From contig WAOH01000101.1 in assembly GCA_015521385.1 (NCBI GenBank), positions 1 through 18,285 of the forward strand: a DNA stretch of 18,285 nucleotides. The letters run 5' to 3'. This document shows positions 1 through 7,070 of the stretch, one piece after another. The notes below the pieces were generated by a model. That model worked only from the letters and a program-made list of their open reading frames with translations. It was not told where the DNA came from and did not search any database. The position numbers and the translations under genes are program-made. This DNA comes from Thermoproteota archaeon. Its GTDB lineage: Archaea > Korarchaeota > Korarchaeia > Korarchaeales > Korarchaeaceae. The number at the start of each line of letters is the position of its first letter. The first letter of the stretch is position 1.

Positions 1-1340
1 GGCTGGTTCTCCTGTGGCCGAACCTCACGGAGGCCGCGGGCAGGTACATCTACTTCCCACTCTACATGGAGATATTCGCCTTCATTATGGAGGCCGTCTT
101 CGTCTACATGTACTTCTACGCCGAGGACAAGGTCTCCCCTAGGACCCATCTGATGATAGGGATACTTGCCTTCATCGGGGCCTGGTACTCCGGTGCCATG
201 ATCCTGAGCGTCAACTCCTTCATGCAGGCCCCTGTCAACGTCATAGCCCACTACGACCCGCTGGTCGGACCCTCGAGCTGGGCGCCGCCGGACGTCCTGC
301 TATTCGTCCCGGCCCAGATCGCTCAGGCCATAGATGTGAACAAGCTGGCAGCCGTCGGGGCGAAGGTGATAAGCGCCAACCCGCAGCAGGTGACCGTGAC
401 CCTCCCTTCGGGGCTGGTCAGGGTCCTGATGAGCGAGGCCTTCGCAAGCAAGACCGTCGGCCAGAGCACCCTGGCAGCTGTCCTCAGGCCCGAGGCACTC
501 AAGACCCTCTCTTCTGTCCCGCTCAAGAGCGTGATAGACGCCATCGTTGCGAACACGGTGAGGAACGCCGGGACTTACATGATCACCTTCCTGTCCAAGG
601 GCTACCTCGCGACCTACGTGCACGCCCTCGGCGCTGCCCTGACCGTGTCCTCCTTCACCCTGCTGGGCGGCTACGCGCTCAGGCTCCTCAGGACCTCGAG
701 GGACGACAGGGACAGGGGGTACTTCCTCAGGGCGATCAAGTTCGCCGCTGTCGTTGCTCTGGTGATGATAGCCCTACAGGGCACGGGCTTCGGGCACGCC
801 ATGGGGGAGGCCGTCGCCAAGTTCAACCCCGAGAAGTTCGCAGCCATGGAGGCCACCACCACGAAGATAACGAGCATACCCGCCATGTTCGGGATGGAGC
901 ATTTGGTGGACCAGATCATGCCCCTGATTGCATACGGCAACCCCAACGCGAAGCTACCATCCTACGACGTCATAGCTCCGGAATACAGGCCGCCACTCCT
1001 TATCCACTACCTCTACTACACCAAGATAGGGCTCGGTGTTCTCCTCGGGCTAATAGGTCTCCTGGCCGTCTTCTACGCATTCAGGGGAAGGGAGTGGCCC
1101 AGGTGGGCCCTGTGGATCGCTGTGATATCACCCGCCATAGCCCAGATCACCAGCTTCCTCGGATGGGGGGTCAGGGAGATGGGCAGGAAGCCCTGGGCGA
1201 TCTACGGGATAATGGACGTCCAGACGGAGCTCACCATCAACTCACCACCGGCCTGGCAGCTGATGGGCGTCGCTGCATACCTGACGATTATACTGGTGGT
1301 GCTGGTGCTGGCGGTCTACTGGTTCCTGTGGAGGAGGTGA
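1..1340 (+). CDS. cydA: Cytochrome bd-type oxidase CydA subunit (5' truncated by window edge)
   Basis: Core subunit of a membrane quinol oxidase that reduces oxygen to water. The frame is open from base 3, so the true start and the first helices (with the His19-type heme ligand) lie off the left edge; the ATG at 66 falls inside helix 3. Numbering from that ATG: an E. coli Glu107-like Glu at 9 (FIMEAVF), the helix 4 signature VNSFMQAPV at 49-57, His186 in the TYVHALGAAL helix (b558 ligand position), a Q-loop-like KFAAMEA around 257-263, and the GRKPWAIYG motif at 373-381. The Q-loop match argues for quinol as electron donor. The b558 Met393 position reads Lys320. The stop codon lies inside the ribosome binding site of the next gene, a second CydA paralog, and no CydB follows. 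This is the archaeal CydAA' type. The family call is firm; lysine as a heme ligand is only a possibility. Confidence 0.92.
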   Translation, partial: LVLLWPNLTEAAGRYIYFPLYMEIFAFIMEAVFVYMYFYAEDKVSPRTHLMIGILAFIGAWYSGAMILSVNSFMQAPVNVIAHYDPLVGPSSWAPPDVLLFVPAQIAQAIDVNKLAAVGAKVISANPQQVTVTLPSGLVRVLMSEAFASKTVGQSTLAAVLRPEALKTLSSVPLKSVIDAIVANTVRNAGTYMITFLSKGYLATYVHALGAALTVSSFTLLGGYALRLLRTSRDDRDRGYFLRAIKFAAVVALVMIALQGTGFGHAMGEAVAKFNPEKFAAMEATTTKITSIPAMFGMEHLVDQIMPLIAYGNPNAKLPSYDVIAPEYRPPLLIHYLYYTKIGLGVLLGLIGLLAVFYAFRGREWPRWALWIAVISPAIAQITSFLGWGVREMGRKPWAIYGIMDVQTELTINSPPAWQLMGVAAYLTIILVVLVLAVYWFLWRR

Positions 1341-1343
1341 TCT
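1333..1343 (+). promoter_or_regulatory. Strong Shine-Dalgarno for cydA', containing the cydA stop codon
   Basis: GGAGGTGATCT is a full match to the archaeal anti-SD and ends 2 bases before the ATG at 1346. The TGA that ends cydA (1338-1340) lies within it, so translation of the two subunits is probably coupled. Confidence 0.8.
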
Positions 1344-1345
1344 GA

Positions 1346-2503
1346 ATGCAGGCTCCTCTGCCCATATCCGCCCTGATATCCCTCTCCTTCGGCATTCACA
1401 TAGTGCTGGTCAATCTGGACATGGCCGTGGCGACCTTCATCCCGCTGATGGAGTGGCTGGCGAGGAAGAGGAACGACGACTTCCTGATGGACAGGGCCAG
1501 GGTCCTGATGAGGTACTACGCAAGCACCTACGCCATATCCGGGGTCTTCGGGACCGCCTTCACGGTCATGCTCCTCAGCTTCTATCCCCAGTTCATAGGG
1601 CTGGCAGGACACCTCACATGGGTCCCCTTCGGCCTCGCGGTCCTGATGATAGCCCTCAGGTTCCTGACCATAGTGCTGTACTGGTACCTATGGGACAGGA
1701 CATCGGCTCAGGTCCACCTGGCGGTGGGAGGGCTGATGGCCCTGGCCGGGTACTTGATACCCTTCGGCTTCCGCGCGGTCTTCGCCTTCCTGAATGTGCC
1801 CACCGGCCTGCACCTGAAGCCTAAGCCGTACTTGGACGTGGTTGAGGCCCTGATGAACCCGACCTTCGCGCCACTCTACCTGAAGAGCGTCTTCGGGGCC
1901 CTGGCAGCCGGCTCGTTGATGCTGGTCACCGTATATGCCATCAGGTACGAGTCGGTGGGTGATGAGCTGAGGGGGAGGTACCTAGAGCTGGTCAACAGGT
2001 TCGCCAGCTACGGATTCGCCTCCCTGGCCCTGATGATGTTCTTCGGCGCCTGGTACGCTGTGAGCCTCGTGACAACTCCCTACAAGTTCTACAACATCTT
2101 CGGGGCTCTCATAGGCAAGCCAGGCGAGAGGGACTTCAGCTGGCTCTTCCTGCTCAAGATGCTCCTAGTCCTGGCTCAGTTCGTCGTCATATACGAGGTG
2201 TTCAGGAGCGACGGGCTGGAGAGCAGCCAGCTGAGCTGGGCCAAGGTAGGAGGTCCCGTCGCGCTGACCACGGTCCTAGTGGGTGAGCTTCTCAACATGC
2301 ACAGCCAGCTACCGTACTTCATCGCCCAGCCCGAGGTGGTGAACTCCCTGCCGGAGATATTCAAGCAGGCCCTGCTCACGACCAACGCGAACACCCTCGC
2401 CGACATGCCGGGGCTTTACATCATAACTGCCATATTCCTGATTCCCCTGCTGGCAGCCGTCGGTGCCCTCTTCTACCTGCTGCTGAAGGACAACCGGCGC
2501 TGA
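1346..2503 (+). CDS. cydA': CydA' - second CydA paralog of an archaeal CydAA' oxidase
   Basis: Membrane protein of 385 aa and the partner of the preceding CydA. The first helix, SLSFGIHIVLVNLDMAV, keeps a His at 18, matching the CydA His19 active-site heme ligand. Other catalytic positions are lost: the Glu107 position reads Arg105 (ALRFLTIVLYWYLW), the His186 position reads Lys180 (LYLKSVFGAL), and no Q-loop or GRxPW motif is visible. Lys271 (WLFLLKM) falls where CydA carries Lys320, the Met393 position. About eight to nine hydrophobic helices are visible. Such a paralog taking the place of CydB is known in archaea (Caldivirga CydAA', an active oxidase with only b-type hemes). It starts at ATG 1346, 5 bases after the cydA stop. 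It is followed by a pyrimidine-rich tract and is convergent with the next gene. Confidence 0.88.
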   Translation: MQAPLPISALISLSFGIHIVLVNLDMAVATFIPLMEWLARKRNDDFLMDRARVLMRYYASTYAISGVFGTAFTVMLLSFYPQFIGLAGHLTWVPFGLAVLMIALRFLTIVLYWYLWDRTSAQVHLAVGGLMALAGYLIPFGFRAVFAFLNVPTGLHLKPKPYLDVVEALMNPTFAPLYLKSVFGALAAGSLMLVTVYAIRYESVGDELRGRYLELVNRFASYGFASLALMMFFGAWYAVSLVTTPYKFYNIFGALIGKPGERDFSWLFLLKMLLVLAQFVVIYEVFRSDGLESSQLSWAKVGGPVALTTVLVGELLNMHSQLPYFIAQPEVVNSLPEIFKQALLTTNANTLADMPGLYIITAIFLIPLLAAVGALFYLLLKDNRR

Positions 2504-2518
2504 CCTTACCCTCTCTAT

Positions 2519-2530
2519 CCTCTACTTTTT
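2519..2530 (+). terminator. Pyrimidine/T-rich terminator after cydA'
   Basis: CCTCTACTTTTT, ending in a run of five T, lies 16-27 bases after the cydA' stop, within the 50-base gap to a convergent gene. Archaeal termination at T tracts without a hairpin is usual; the tract is short. Confidence 0.45.
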
Positions 2531-2553
2531 GCAGCGAATTCGTGGTCCCGGAC

Positions 2554-3423
2554 TCATACCTCTATGCCGAAGATCACCCTCACCGCCCAGCCCACGGCGA
2601 AGGAGACCAGCGCCACGCCCAGGCTTATGGCCAGCATCTCAAGGAACATCCTCCTGAACGACTGGTCCTTGACCACCGAAACGTAGAAGGAGAACAGCCC
2701 TATTATCACCACGGCCACGCCCAGCATGGAGACCAGGGCGGTGTAGGGGTTGGGGATCGTAAGGAAGGGGAGGACCATCAGGGCCACAGTGATTATGTAG
2801 GCCACTCCCGTGTAGAGGGCCCCCTTCAGCGGATCCCCGACTCCCTCGGATCTCTTAGAGAGGTACTCCGAGGCGGCCATCGACAGGCTGGCGGCTATGC
2901 CCATCACCAGGCCCGCGACACCTATGAGCTTGCCGTTCTGGAGGGCGAACGTGAGGCCGGCCAGCGCTCCGGTCAGCTCCACCAGGGCATCGTTTAGGCC
3001 CAAGACCATGGACCCCACGTACTCTACCCTCTCCTCCCTGACCAGCCTTACGAGCCTGTCCTCGTGGTCTTCCTCCTCCTGCAGGATGGTGGCTGCCTCG
3101 GGCACCTCGTCCATTATCCTCTCGTATCCCTCTTGGGCGAGCTCCTCTCCCCTCTCCATGAGCTTGATGGCGAATATTACCCCGAAGATCCGGGATATCA
3201 GGGAGTAGAGCAGTACCTTCTTGGCGTCCGGCTCGACATCCCTGCCTGTGTACTTCCTCAGGATTGAGTAGTGCCTGAGCTCGTCCCTGGCTATCCTCTC
3301 CAGCACCTTCCTGTTCTCCTCGTCCACCCGCTGGGCCAGGGTGAGGTAGACGTTGTACTCGGTTATCTCGTTCCTCTGGAACTCCAGAAGCGCCCTGATG
3401 GTCTCGGGTTTCAGCTCAGTCAT
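2554..3423 (-). CDS. Ferritin-like (rubrerythrin) domain fused to VIT1/CCC1 iron transporter
   Basis: A 289-aa fusion. Residues 1-130 form a ferritin-like four-helix domain with diiron-type motifs: Glu19/Glu22, E48xxH51, Glu90/Glu94 and E117xxH120. From about 137 the VIT1/CCC1 membrane domain begins (GSMVLGLNDALVELTGALAG, then ISLSMAASEYLSKRS-like, a family hallmark), with about five hydrophobic helices to the C-terminus. Members move Fe2+/Mn2+ across membranes; the soluble domain probably binds or oxidises iron first. Bacterial MbfA is a similar ferritin-VIT fusion that exports iron. I chose the ATG at 3423 rather than a TTG at 3450, because the TATA-like box at 3453-3460 would start transcription near 3430 and the family begins here. 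It is divergent from the permease and convergent with cydAA'. Confidence 0.88.
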   Translation of the reverse strand: MTELKPETIRALLEFQRNEITEYNVYLTLAQRVDEENRKVLERIARDELRHYSILRKYTGRDVEPDAKKVLLYSLISRIFGVIFAIKLMERGEELAQEGYERIMDEVPEAATILQEEEDHEDRLVRLVREERVEYVGSMVLGLNDALVELTGALAGLTFALQNGKLIGVAGLVMGIAASLSMAASEYLSKRSEGVGDPLKGALYTGVAYIITVALMVLPFLTIPNPYTALVSMLGVAVVIIGLFSFYVSVVKDQSFRRMFLEMLAISLGVALVSFAVGWAVRVIFGIEV

Positions 3424-3452
3424 GTCGACCCGACGGATGATGGAGATCAAGG

Positions 3453-3460
3453 ATTTAAGA
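3453..3460. promoter_or_regulatory. TATA-like box shared by the divergent VIT and permease genes
   Basis: ATTTAAGA (plus strand) is the only TATA-like element in the 78-base divergent gap. Its centre lies about 33 bases from the minus-strand ATG (3423) and about 45 from the plus-strand ATG (3502). It could serve both directions, with short leaders. No transcript data are available. Confidence 0.45.
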
Positions 3461-3473
3461 TTACACCGTTGAT

Positions 3474-3489
3474 GCGACCGGTCCGTCGC
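3474..3489. repeat. Inverted repeat upstream of the APC permease
   Basis: GCGAC (3474-3478) and GTCGC (3485-3489) are perfect 5-base arms around a 6-base spacer, overlapping the palindrome ACCGGT (3477-3482). The repeat lies between the TATA-like box and the permease start, a usual place for an operator. The arms are short, so chance is possible. Confidence 0.35.
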
Positions 3490-3501
3490 GAAGGGATCAT
3501 C

Positions 3502-4818
3502 ATGAGAGGAAAGAAGCTCTCGTTGTGGGAGGCCACCTCCATCGCCGTGGGGATAATAGTAGGCGCCAGCATATTCTCCATACTGGGGGTCGGCGCCGAG
3601 GTAGCCGGCAGGGATCTCCCCCTAGCCTTCATCCTCTCCTCACTGGCGGCCTACCTGGTGGCCTACAACTACGCCAAGCTCGGGGCCCGCTTCATATCCA
3701 ACGCCGGCCCGATAGAGTTCATCCTCAGGGGGATAGGGGACAACGAGATAACTGGGACCCTGGCCTTCCTCATGTGGATGAGCTACGTAGTGTCCCTCTC
3801 CCTATTCGCCAACGCCTTCGCTGGCTACTTCCTGGCGCTGGTGGGGTTGGAGGGGAATCCGCTGCTGTTCGGCACCGTTGAGGTCGCGGTCGTGGCCGTG
3901 TTCACGGCGCTGAACTTCTTCGGGTCCAAGGCGGTGGGGAGGGCCGAGTCCTTCATAGTGCTGGGCAAGCTCCTCGTGCTGGGGGTCTTCGTGCTGGGCG
4001 GCCTCTGGACCATAAATCCGGATTACGTGACCCCTCAGCTGGATCCCGGTCACGTGATGGGTGCCGTCTACGCCGCGACCATCTTCTTCCTGAGCTACAC
4101 CGGGTTCGGCCTGATAACCAACGCCTCGGAGGACATCGAGGACCCCCAGAGGAACGTCCCCAAGGCGATATACCTGAGCCTCCTCATAGTCACCGTGGTT
4201 TACGTCTCAATAGCCGTGGTGGCGGTCGGCAACCTGCCGGTTGAGGAGCTGGTCAGGGCCAAGGAGTACGCCCTGGCCGAGGCCGCGAAGCCGTTCCTAG
4301 GCAGTCTGGGATTCGCCTTCATATCCATCGGCGCCCTCTTCTCCACCTCCTCGGCCACCAACGCCACCCTGTACGGGGGAGCCAACATAGCCTACGCCTT
4401 GGCGAGGAAGGGCGAGCTCCCGCCGGTGTTCGAGAGGAAGACCTGGTTCTCCGCCCCGGAGGGACTCTACATAACCGCTGGCCTCGGACTGCTCTTCGCC
4501 CTCCTCTTCGACATAGATGGCATCGCTGCAATATGCAGCGCGACCTTCCTGCTGGTCTACATATTCGCCATAATATCACACCTCAGGCTGATCGACAGGA
4601 CGGGAGCCAGCAAACCGTTCGTGGCCTTCAGCCTGCTGGTTGTGCTCGCAATATTCTCGCTGCTCATGTACTACCAGTGGCAGAAGGACCCGAAGGTCTT
4701 CTACACCATATGGGCGACTGTAGCGGCCTTCGCCCTCATAGAGGTGGTCTACAGGAGGGTGGCGAGGAGGACCTTCCTCACCAGGCAGGAGACCCTTAGC
4801 AGGTACGGAGTGGAATGA
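3502..4818 (+). CDS. APC-superfamily amino acid permease
   Basis: Membrane protein of 438 aa with about 12 hydrophobic helices. The N-terminus, KKLSLWEATSIAVGIIVGAS, is the typical APC helix 1 with the glycine-rich substrate-binding break. FFLSYTGFGLITNASEDIED-PQRNVPKAI is the conserved helix 6 and following loop of amino acid/polyamine/organocation transporters (E-D/E-x2-x-P-x-R-x-x-P-x-A). The substrate cannot be told from sequence. ATG 3502 is chosen because the family begins just there; the upstream ATG at 3472 would add a charged non-family stretch. It is a single gene, divergent from the iron transporter. The short C-terminal tail after the last helix is basic. A 7-base hairpin overlaps the stop codon. 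Confidence 0.9.
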   Translation: MRGKKLSLWEATSIAVGIIVGASIFSILGVGAEVAGRDLPLAFILSSLAAYLVAYNYAKLGARFISNAGPIEFILRGIGDNEITGTLAFLMWMSYVVSLSLFANAFAGYFLALVGLEGNPLLFGTVEVAVVAVFTALNFFGSKAVGRAESFIVLGKLLVLGVFVLGGLWTINPDYVTPQLDPGHVMGAVYAATIFFLSYTGFGLITNASEDIEDPQRNVPKAIYLSLLIVTVVYVSIAVVAVGNLPVEELVRAKEYALAEAAKPFLGSLGFAFISIGALFSTSSATNATLYGGANIAYALARKGELPPVFERKTWFSAPEGLYITAGLGLLFALLFDIDGIAAICSATFLLVYIFAIISHLRLIDRTGASKPFVAFSLLVVLAIFSLLMYYQWQKDPKVFYTIWATVAAFALIEVVYRRVARRTFLTRQETLSRYGVE

Positions 4819-4838
4819 CGACCCACCGCTCGGGTCGT
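4818..4838 (+). repeat. Hairpin at the 3' end of the permease gene
   Basis: ACGACCC (4818-4824) pairs perfectly with GGGTCGT (4832-4838) around a 7-base loop and starts on the last base of the stop codon. No T run follows, so it is more likely a 3'-end stabilising hairpin than a terminator. Confidence 0.5.
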
Positions 4839-4898
4839 GGAGGATGGAAGGGAAGAAGGGTAGAGGGGATGGATGGTGGGCGGCCCCGGACGGGCGCG

Positions 4899-5360
4899 TC
4901 AGACGAACATCACGACAGCGTCTTCCATCGCCATGTTCATGAATGTGGTTGCACCGACGACGTCATCCACCTCCTCTATCAGGTCCTCCCTCTTCAGCCC
5001 GAACATCTCCATCGTGGTCGAGCAGGCGTAGAACTTCACCCCCAAGTCCTTGCACTCCTTGATCATCTCCCTGATCGTGGGCATGTTGAGCTCCTTTATC
5101 TTCTTCTTCACCATACTGGTGGCCATCGCGGTCATCCCGGGGAGGATGGCCAGTATGTTGGGCATCCCCATCGATGGGTTCCCGACTGGAGTCACCTTGA
5201 GGTTATCCACCCTGTCCTTCCTGATTATGTCGAAGCCCCAGAACGTGAAGAAGAGGCCGACCTCCATGCCCATGGCCGCCCCTATCTGGGCCAGTATGAG
5301 GGGAGGATAGGCCATATCCAGAGTACCCTTGCTTACAACTATCATGAGCCTCTTAGCCAA
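4899..5360 (-). CDS. DsrE/DsrF-like (DsrE2-type) sulfur-transfer protein
   Basis: Small protein of 153 aa. It begins MAKRLMIVVSKGTLDMAYPP, a Rossmann-like first strand, and holds the DsrE2 hallmark GLFFTFWGFDIIRK at 35-48 and the conserved Cys113 in KFYACSTTMEMFG. DsrE-family proteins carry sulfur as a persulfide on that cysteine, often together with TusA, rhodanese or Hdr-like complexes; none of those genes is in this window. A hydrophobic stretch, PNILAILPGMTAMATSMV (67-84), is typical of DsrE2 and may touch the membrane. The TTG start at 5360 is supported by a perfect GAGGTGATCT ribosome binding site 3 bases upstream; an internal ATG at 5345 lacks one and would cut into the first strand. 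It is divergent from the V4R regulator, which is the likely controller. Confidence 0.87.
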   Translation of the reverse strand: MAKRLMIVVSKGTLDMAYPPLILAQIGAAMGMEVGLFFTFWGFDIIRKDRVDNLKVTPVGNPSMGMPNILAILPGMTAMATSMVKKKIKELNMPTIREMIKECKDLGVKFYACSTTMEMFGLKREDLIEEVDDVVGATTFMNMAMEDAVVMFV

Positions 5361-5363
5361 GAC

Positions 5364-5373
5364 AGATCACCTC
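5364..5373 (-). promoter_or_regulatory. Shine-Dalgarno deciding a TTG start for the DsrE gene
   Basis: On the minus strand this reads GAGGTGATCT, 3 bases before TTG 5360. The perfect anti-SD match favours the TTG over the downstream ATG at 5345. Confidence 0.7.
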
Positions 5374-5381
5374 AAGGGTGG

Positions 5382-5433
5382 ATCATATGATTTGAATAAC
5401 AAGTATGGCACGATCGTCTAGAAACTCTAGAAA
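5382..5433. repeat. Palindromes and 9-base tandem repeat in the DsrE/V4R divergent gap
   Basis: The elements are ATCATATGAT (5382-5391, perfect palindrome), ACGATCGT (5410-5417, perfect palindrome), and two tandem copies of TCTAGAAA with period 9 (5417-5424 and 5426-5433). They lie between two divergent starts and are candidate operators for the V4R regulator. The function is inferred from position only. Confidence 0.45.
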
Positions 5434-5445
5434 TTAACTCCCAGT

Positions 5446-5465
5446 AATCCATTTAAGTAATTACT
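5446..5465 (+). promoter_or_regulatory. Core promoter of the V4R regulator with overlapping palindrome
   Basis: The BRE/TATA-like AATCCATTTAAG (5446-5457) centres about 28 bases before ATG 5482, so the mRNA is probably leaderless or nearly so. The perfect palindrome AGTAATTACT (5456-5465) overlaps the downstream edge of the TATA box, where an archaeal autorepressor would block transcription. Confidence 0.6.
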
Positions 5466-5481
5466 CACTAGTAGAGATCAA

Positions 5482-6171
5482 ATGAGCTTGGATAGGCCGG
5501 ATAGAAGGGATCGAATTGAAGAAGTGCTTGAGAGGGTTCTGGGACCGTCTTCCAGTCACCTGTTGAGGAGCGCTTGCTCCTCCCTGATGAGCCTGATAGA
5601 GACATCCACACCCGAGGGAGGGCTCTTGATCTACATGTTCGGGCTGAGGCTGGGTGAGAGGGTGGGGGAGGCCGTGAAAGATGTAGATCCATCTATCAAC
5701 CCGTGGAGCGCTCTCGAGGAGGTGAACTCTCACCTGAACATGACCGAGAGCATGGATCTCCTGGATGCCGGGCCCGAGGGAGCTGTCCTCAGGGTGAGAG
5801 GGGCCGAGGAGGTGAGGAAGCAGGGAGGACTGGGAGGGTGTAACTTCCTCAGGGGATTCGTGGCGGGGTTCCTGTCCTCCCTGACCGGTCAGCTCGTGCT
5901 CGTGGAGGAGTCGGGATGCTGTGAGCGGGAGGAGTGTCAGCTGAAGGTGATAATGTCACGCCGTAGCGGGATCGCTTCCAGCAGCGCTAGGAGAGCCATC
6001 ATAGAGTACCTCCGGGTGAACCCCGGCGCCTACCTGAGGCAGATGGCCAAGGACCTCGGGATGAGCCTGGGCAGCCTGAGGTGGCACCTCAACGTACTGG
6101 AGAGGAGCGGCCTCGTCTGGGAGAGGAGGAAGGGGAACATGATCGAGTTCTACCTGTCTGACGTCATCTGA
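5482..6171 (+). CDS. V4R-domain / winged-helix transcriptional regulator
   Basis: One-component regulator of 229 aa. Residues about 20-160 resemble a V4R (4-vinyl reductase-like) sensor domain: a glycine-rich helix (MFGLRLGERVGEAV, 52-65), then C120NFLRGFVAGFLSSLTG, and the tail VEESGCCEREECQLKVI with Cys146, Cys147 and Cys152. In V4R domains these cysteines are thought to bind metal next to a small-molecule pocket. Residues about 168-225 are an ArsR-like winged helix: ARRAIIEYLRVNPG, AYLRQMAKDLGMSLGSLRWH (recognition helix) and LERSGLVWERRKGN (wing). The gene has its own TATA box and is divergent from the DsrE gene, so autoregulation and control of DsrE are likely. The ligand is unknown. Its 3' end overlaps the convergent hydrolase gene by 8 bases. 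Confidence 0.82.
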   Translation: MSLDRPDRRDRIEEVLERVLGPSSSHLLRSACSSLMSLIETSTPEGGLLIYMFGLRLGERVGEAVKDVDPSINPWSALEEVNSHLNMTESMDLLDAGPEGAVLRVRGAEEVRKQGGLGGCNFLRGFVAGFLSSLTGQLVLVEESGCCEREECQLKVIMSRRSGIASSSARRAIIEYLRVNPGAYLRQMAKDLGMSLGSLRWHLNVLERSGLVWERRKGNMIEFYLSDVI

Positions 6172-7036
6172 ACGAGTGGAACCTGAATACCCTCCCCGCG
6201 GCCAGTTGCTTGAACCCCTTCCCGTATGACCTCCTGAACGCGCACTCCGCGGCCAAGCCCGTGCAGTGGCCCGTGATCACCCGCTCCACTCCCATCTCTC
6301 GGAGCGCCTCGACGGTCGCCTCGATCCTCTCCTCAGACGCGCTGATGAGGTGGAAGCCGCCCACAACCGCCTTGACCGGACCGGCTATCTCGGACGATCT
6401 CCTCACTATGTTGATCACGCCCGCGTGGGAGCAACCGGTCAGGACCACAGATCCCCCTTCCAGCCTCACTATGAGGGAAACGTCATCGAGCATCGGGTCC
6501 CTGACGATCCTCCCCTCGTCGTCCACCGTGTAGGTCTCTATGGTCATCTCCCTCTCGACATCCGATGTTCGTGGAACCTCTCCCGTCGTGATGACGCCGG
6601 GCACCACCTCTAGGGGGTCCCTAGTAAGGAGGAACTTCGCTCCCAAGCCCTCGAGCTCCTCCCTAGCGAAGGGCATCCCTATCTCCCTTAGGGGGAGCAC
6701 GAAATTGGGTCTGAAGAGATCCGGATGCGATATTATCGTGATCTCCCTGCCCAGTTCGACGAGGAGCCCCTTCAGACCGCCAGTATGGTCGTAGTGCCTG
6801 TGCGAGAGTACCACGGCCTTGATTCCCGAGACATCCTCGCCCATCAGCCTGAGGTTATGGGCGATGGGTTCCCAGCTGTTCCCGGTATCGAAGAGGATCT
6901 CGTGCACCTGTCCGTCGGAGCGGACCTTCAATAGGAAAGATATCCCGTGCTGAGCCCAGAACATGCCAGATGCATGTTCCTCAGCCAGTACACTGACCTC
7001 GAGTTCATCGGCGGTTCCGATGGAACTGAGCCCCAT
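6164..7036 (-). CDS. MBL-fold metallohydrolase, COG1237 type
   Basis: A 290-aa metallo-beta-lactamase-fold protein. The metal motif HRHYDH is at 79-84 (LSHRHYDHTGG), with further ligands likely at His204 (TGCSHAG) and His257 (ITGHCTG). FDTG at 49-52 and GGFHL at 226-230 are also family marks. The pattern matches the COG1237 group, often annotated as 7,8-dihydropterin-6-yl-methyl-4-(beta-D-ribofuranosyl)aminobenzene 5'-phosphate synthase-like, of the methanopterin pathway. No other pterin gene is nearby, so the substrate should be left open. A TATA-like box 24 bases before the ATG suggests its own leaderless transcript, although the unknown 141-aa gene ends only 33 bases upstream in the same direction. 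It overlaps the V4R regulator gene tail to tail by 8 bases. Confidence 0.85.
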   Translation of the reverse strand: MGLSSIGTADELEVSVLAEEHASGMFWAQHGISFLLKVRSDGQVHEILFDTGNSWEPIAHNLRLMGEDVSGIKAVVLSHRHYDHTGGLKGLLVELGREITIISHPDLFRPNFVLPLREIGMPFAREELEGLGAKFLLTRDPLEVVPGVITTGEVPRTSDVEREMTIETYTVDDEGRIVRDPMLDDVSLIVRLEGGSVVLTGCSHAGVINIVRRSSEIAGPVKAVVGGFHLISASEERIEATVEALREMGVERVITGHCTGLAAECAFRRSYGKGFKQLAAGRVFRFHSFR

Positions 7037-7054
7037 AAGCTGGGGGAGAGGGTG

Positions 7055-7070
7055 AAAAATATACGCGTAT
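7055..7070 (-). promoter_or_regulatory. TATA-like box and palindrome before the MBL hydrolase
   Basis: On the minus strand TATATTTTT (7055-7063) centres about 24 bases from ATG 7036. The perfect palindrome ATACGCGTAT (7061-7070) overlaps its upstream side and the last base of the preceding stop codon. Confidence 0.5.

Noticed and set aside
66..68. ATG 66 as the start of cydA
   Set aside because: The frame is open to base 3 and the codons before it encode CydA-like residues (YIYFPLY), so the gene continues off the left edge.
2542..2997. Open frame on the plus strand across the VIT1 gene
   Set aside because: It is rich in His, Gly and Gln from reading the real minus-strand gene out of frame; no start signal or family.
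4839..4898. Purine-rich stretch between the permease and DsrE genes as a repeat or gene
   Set aside because: Only a G/A-rich spacer; its minus strand is pyrimidine-rich and may help DsrE termination, but there is no clear T run or repeat unit.
4815..5390. Long plus-strand open frame covering the DsrE gene
   Set aside because: Low-complexity His/Gly/Asp composition and no family; the minus-strand DsrE protein is clear.
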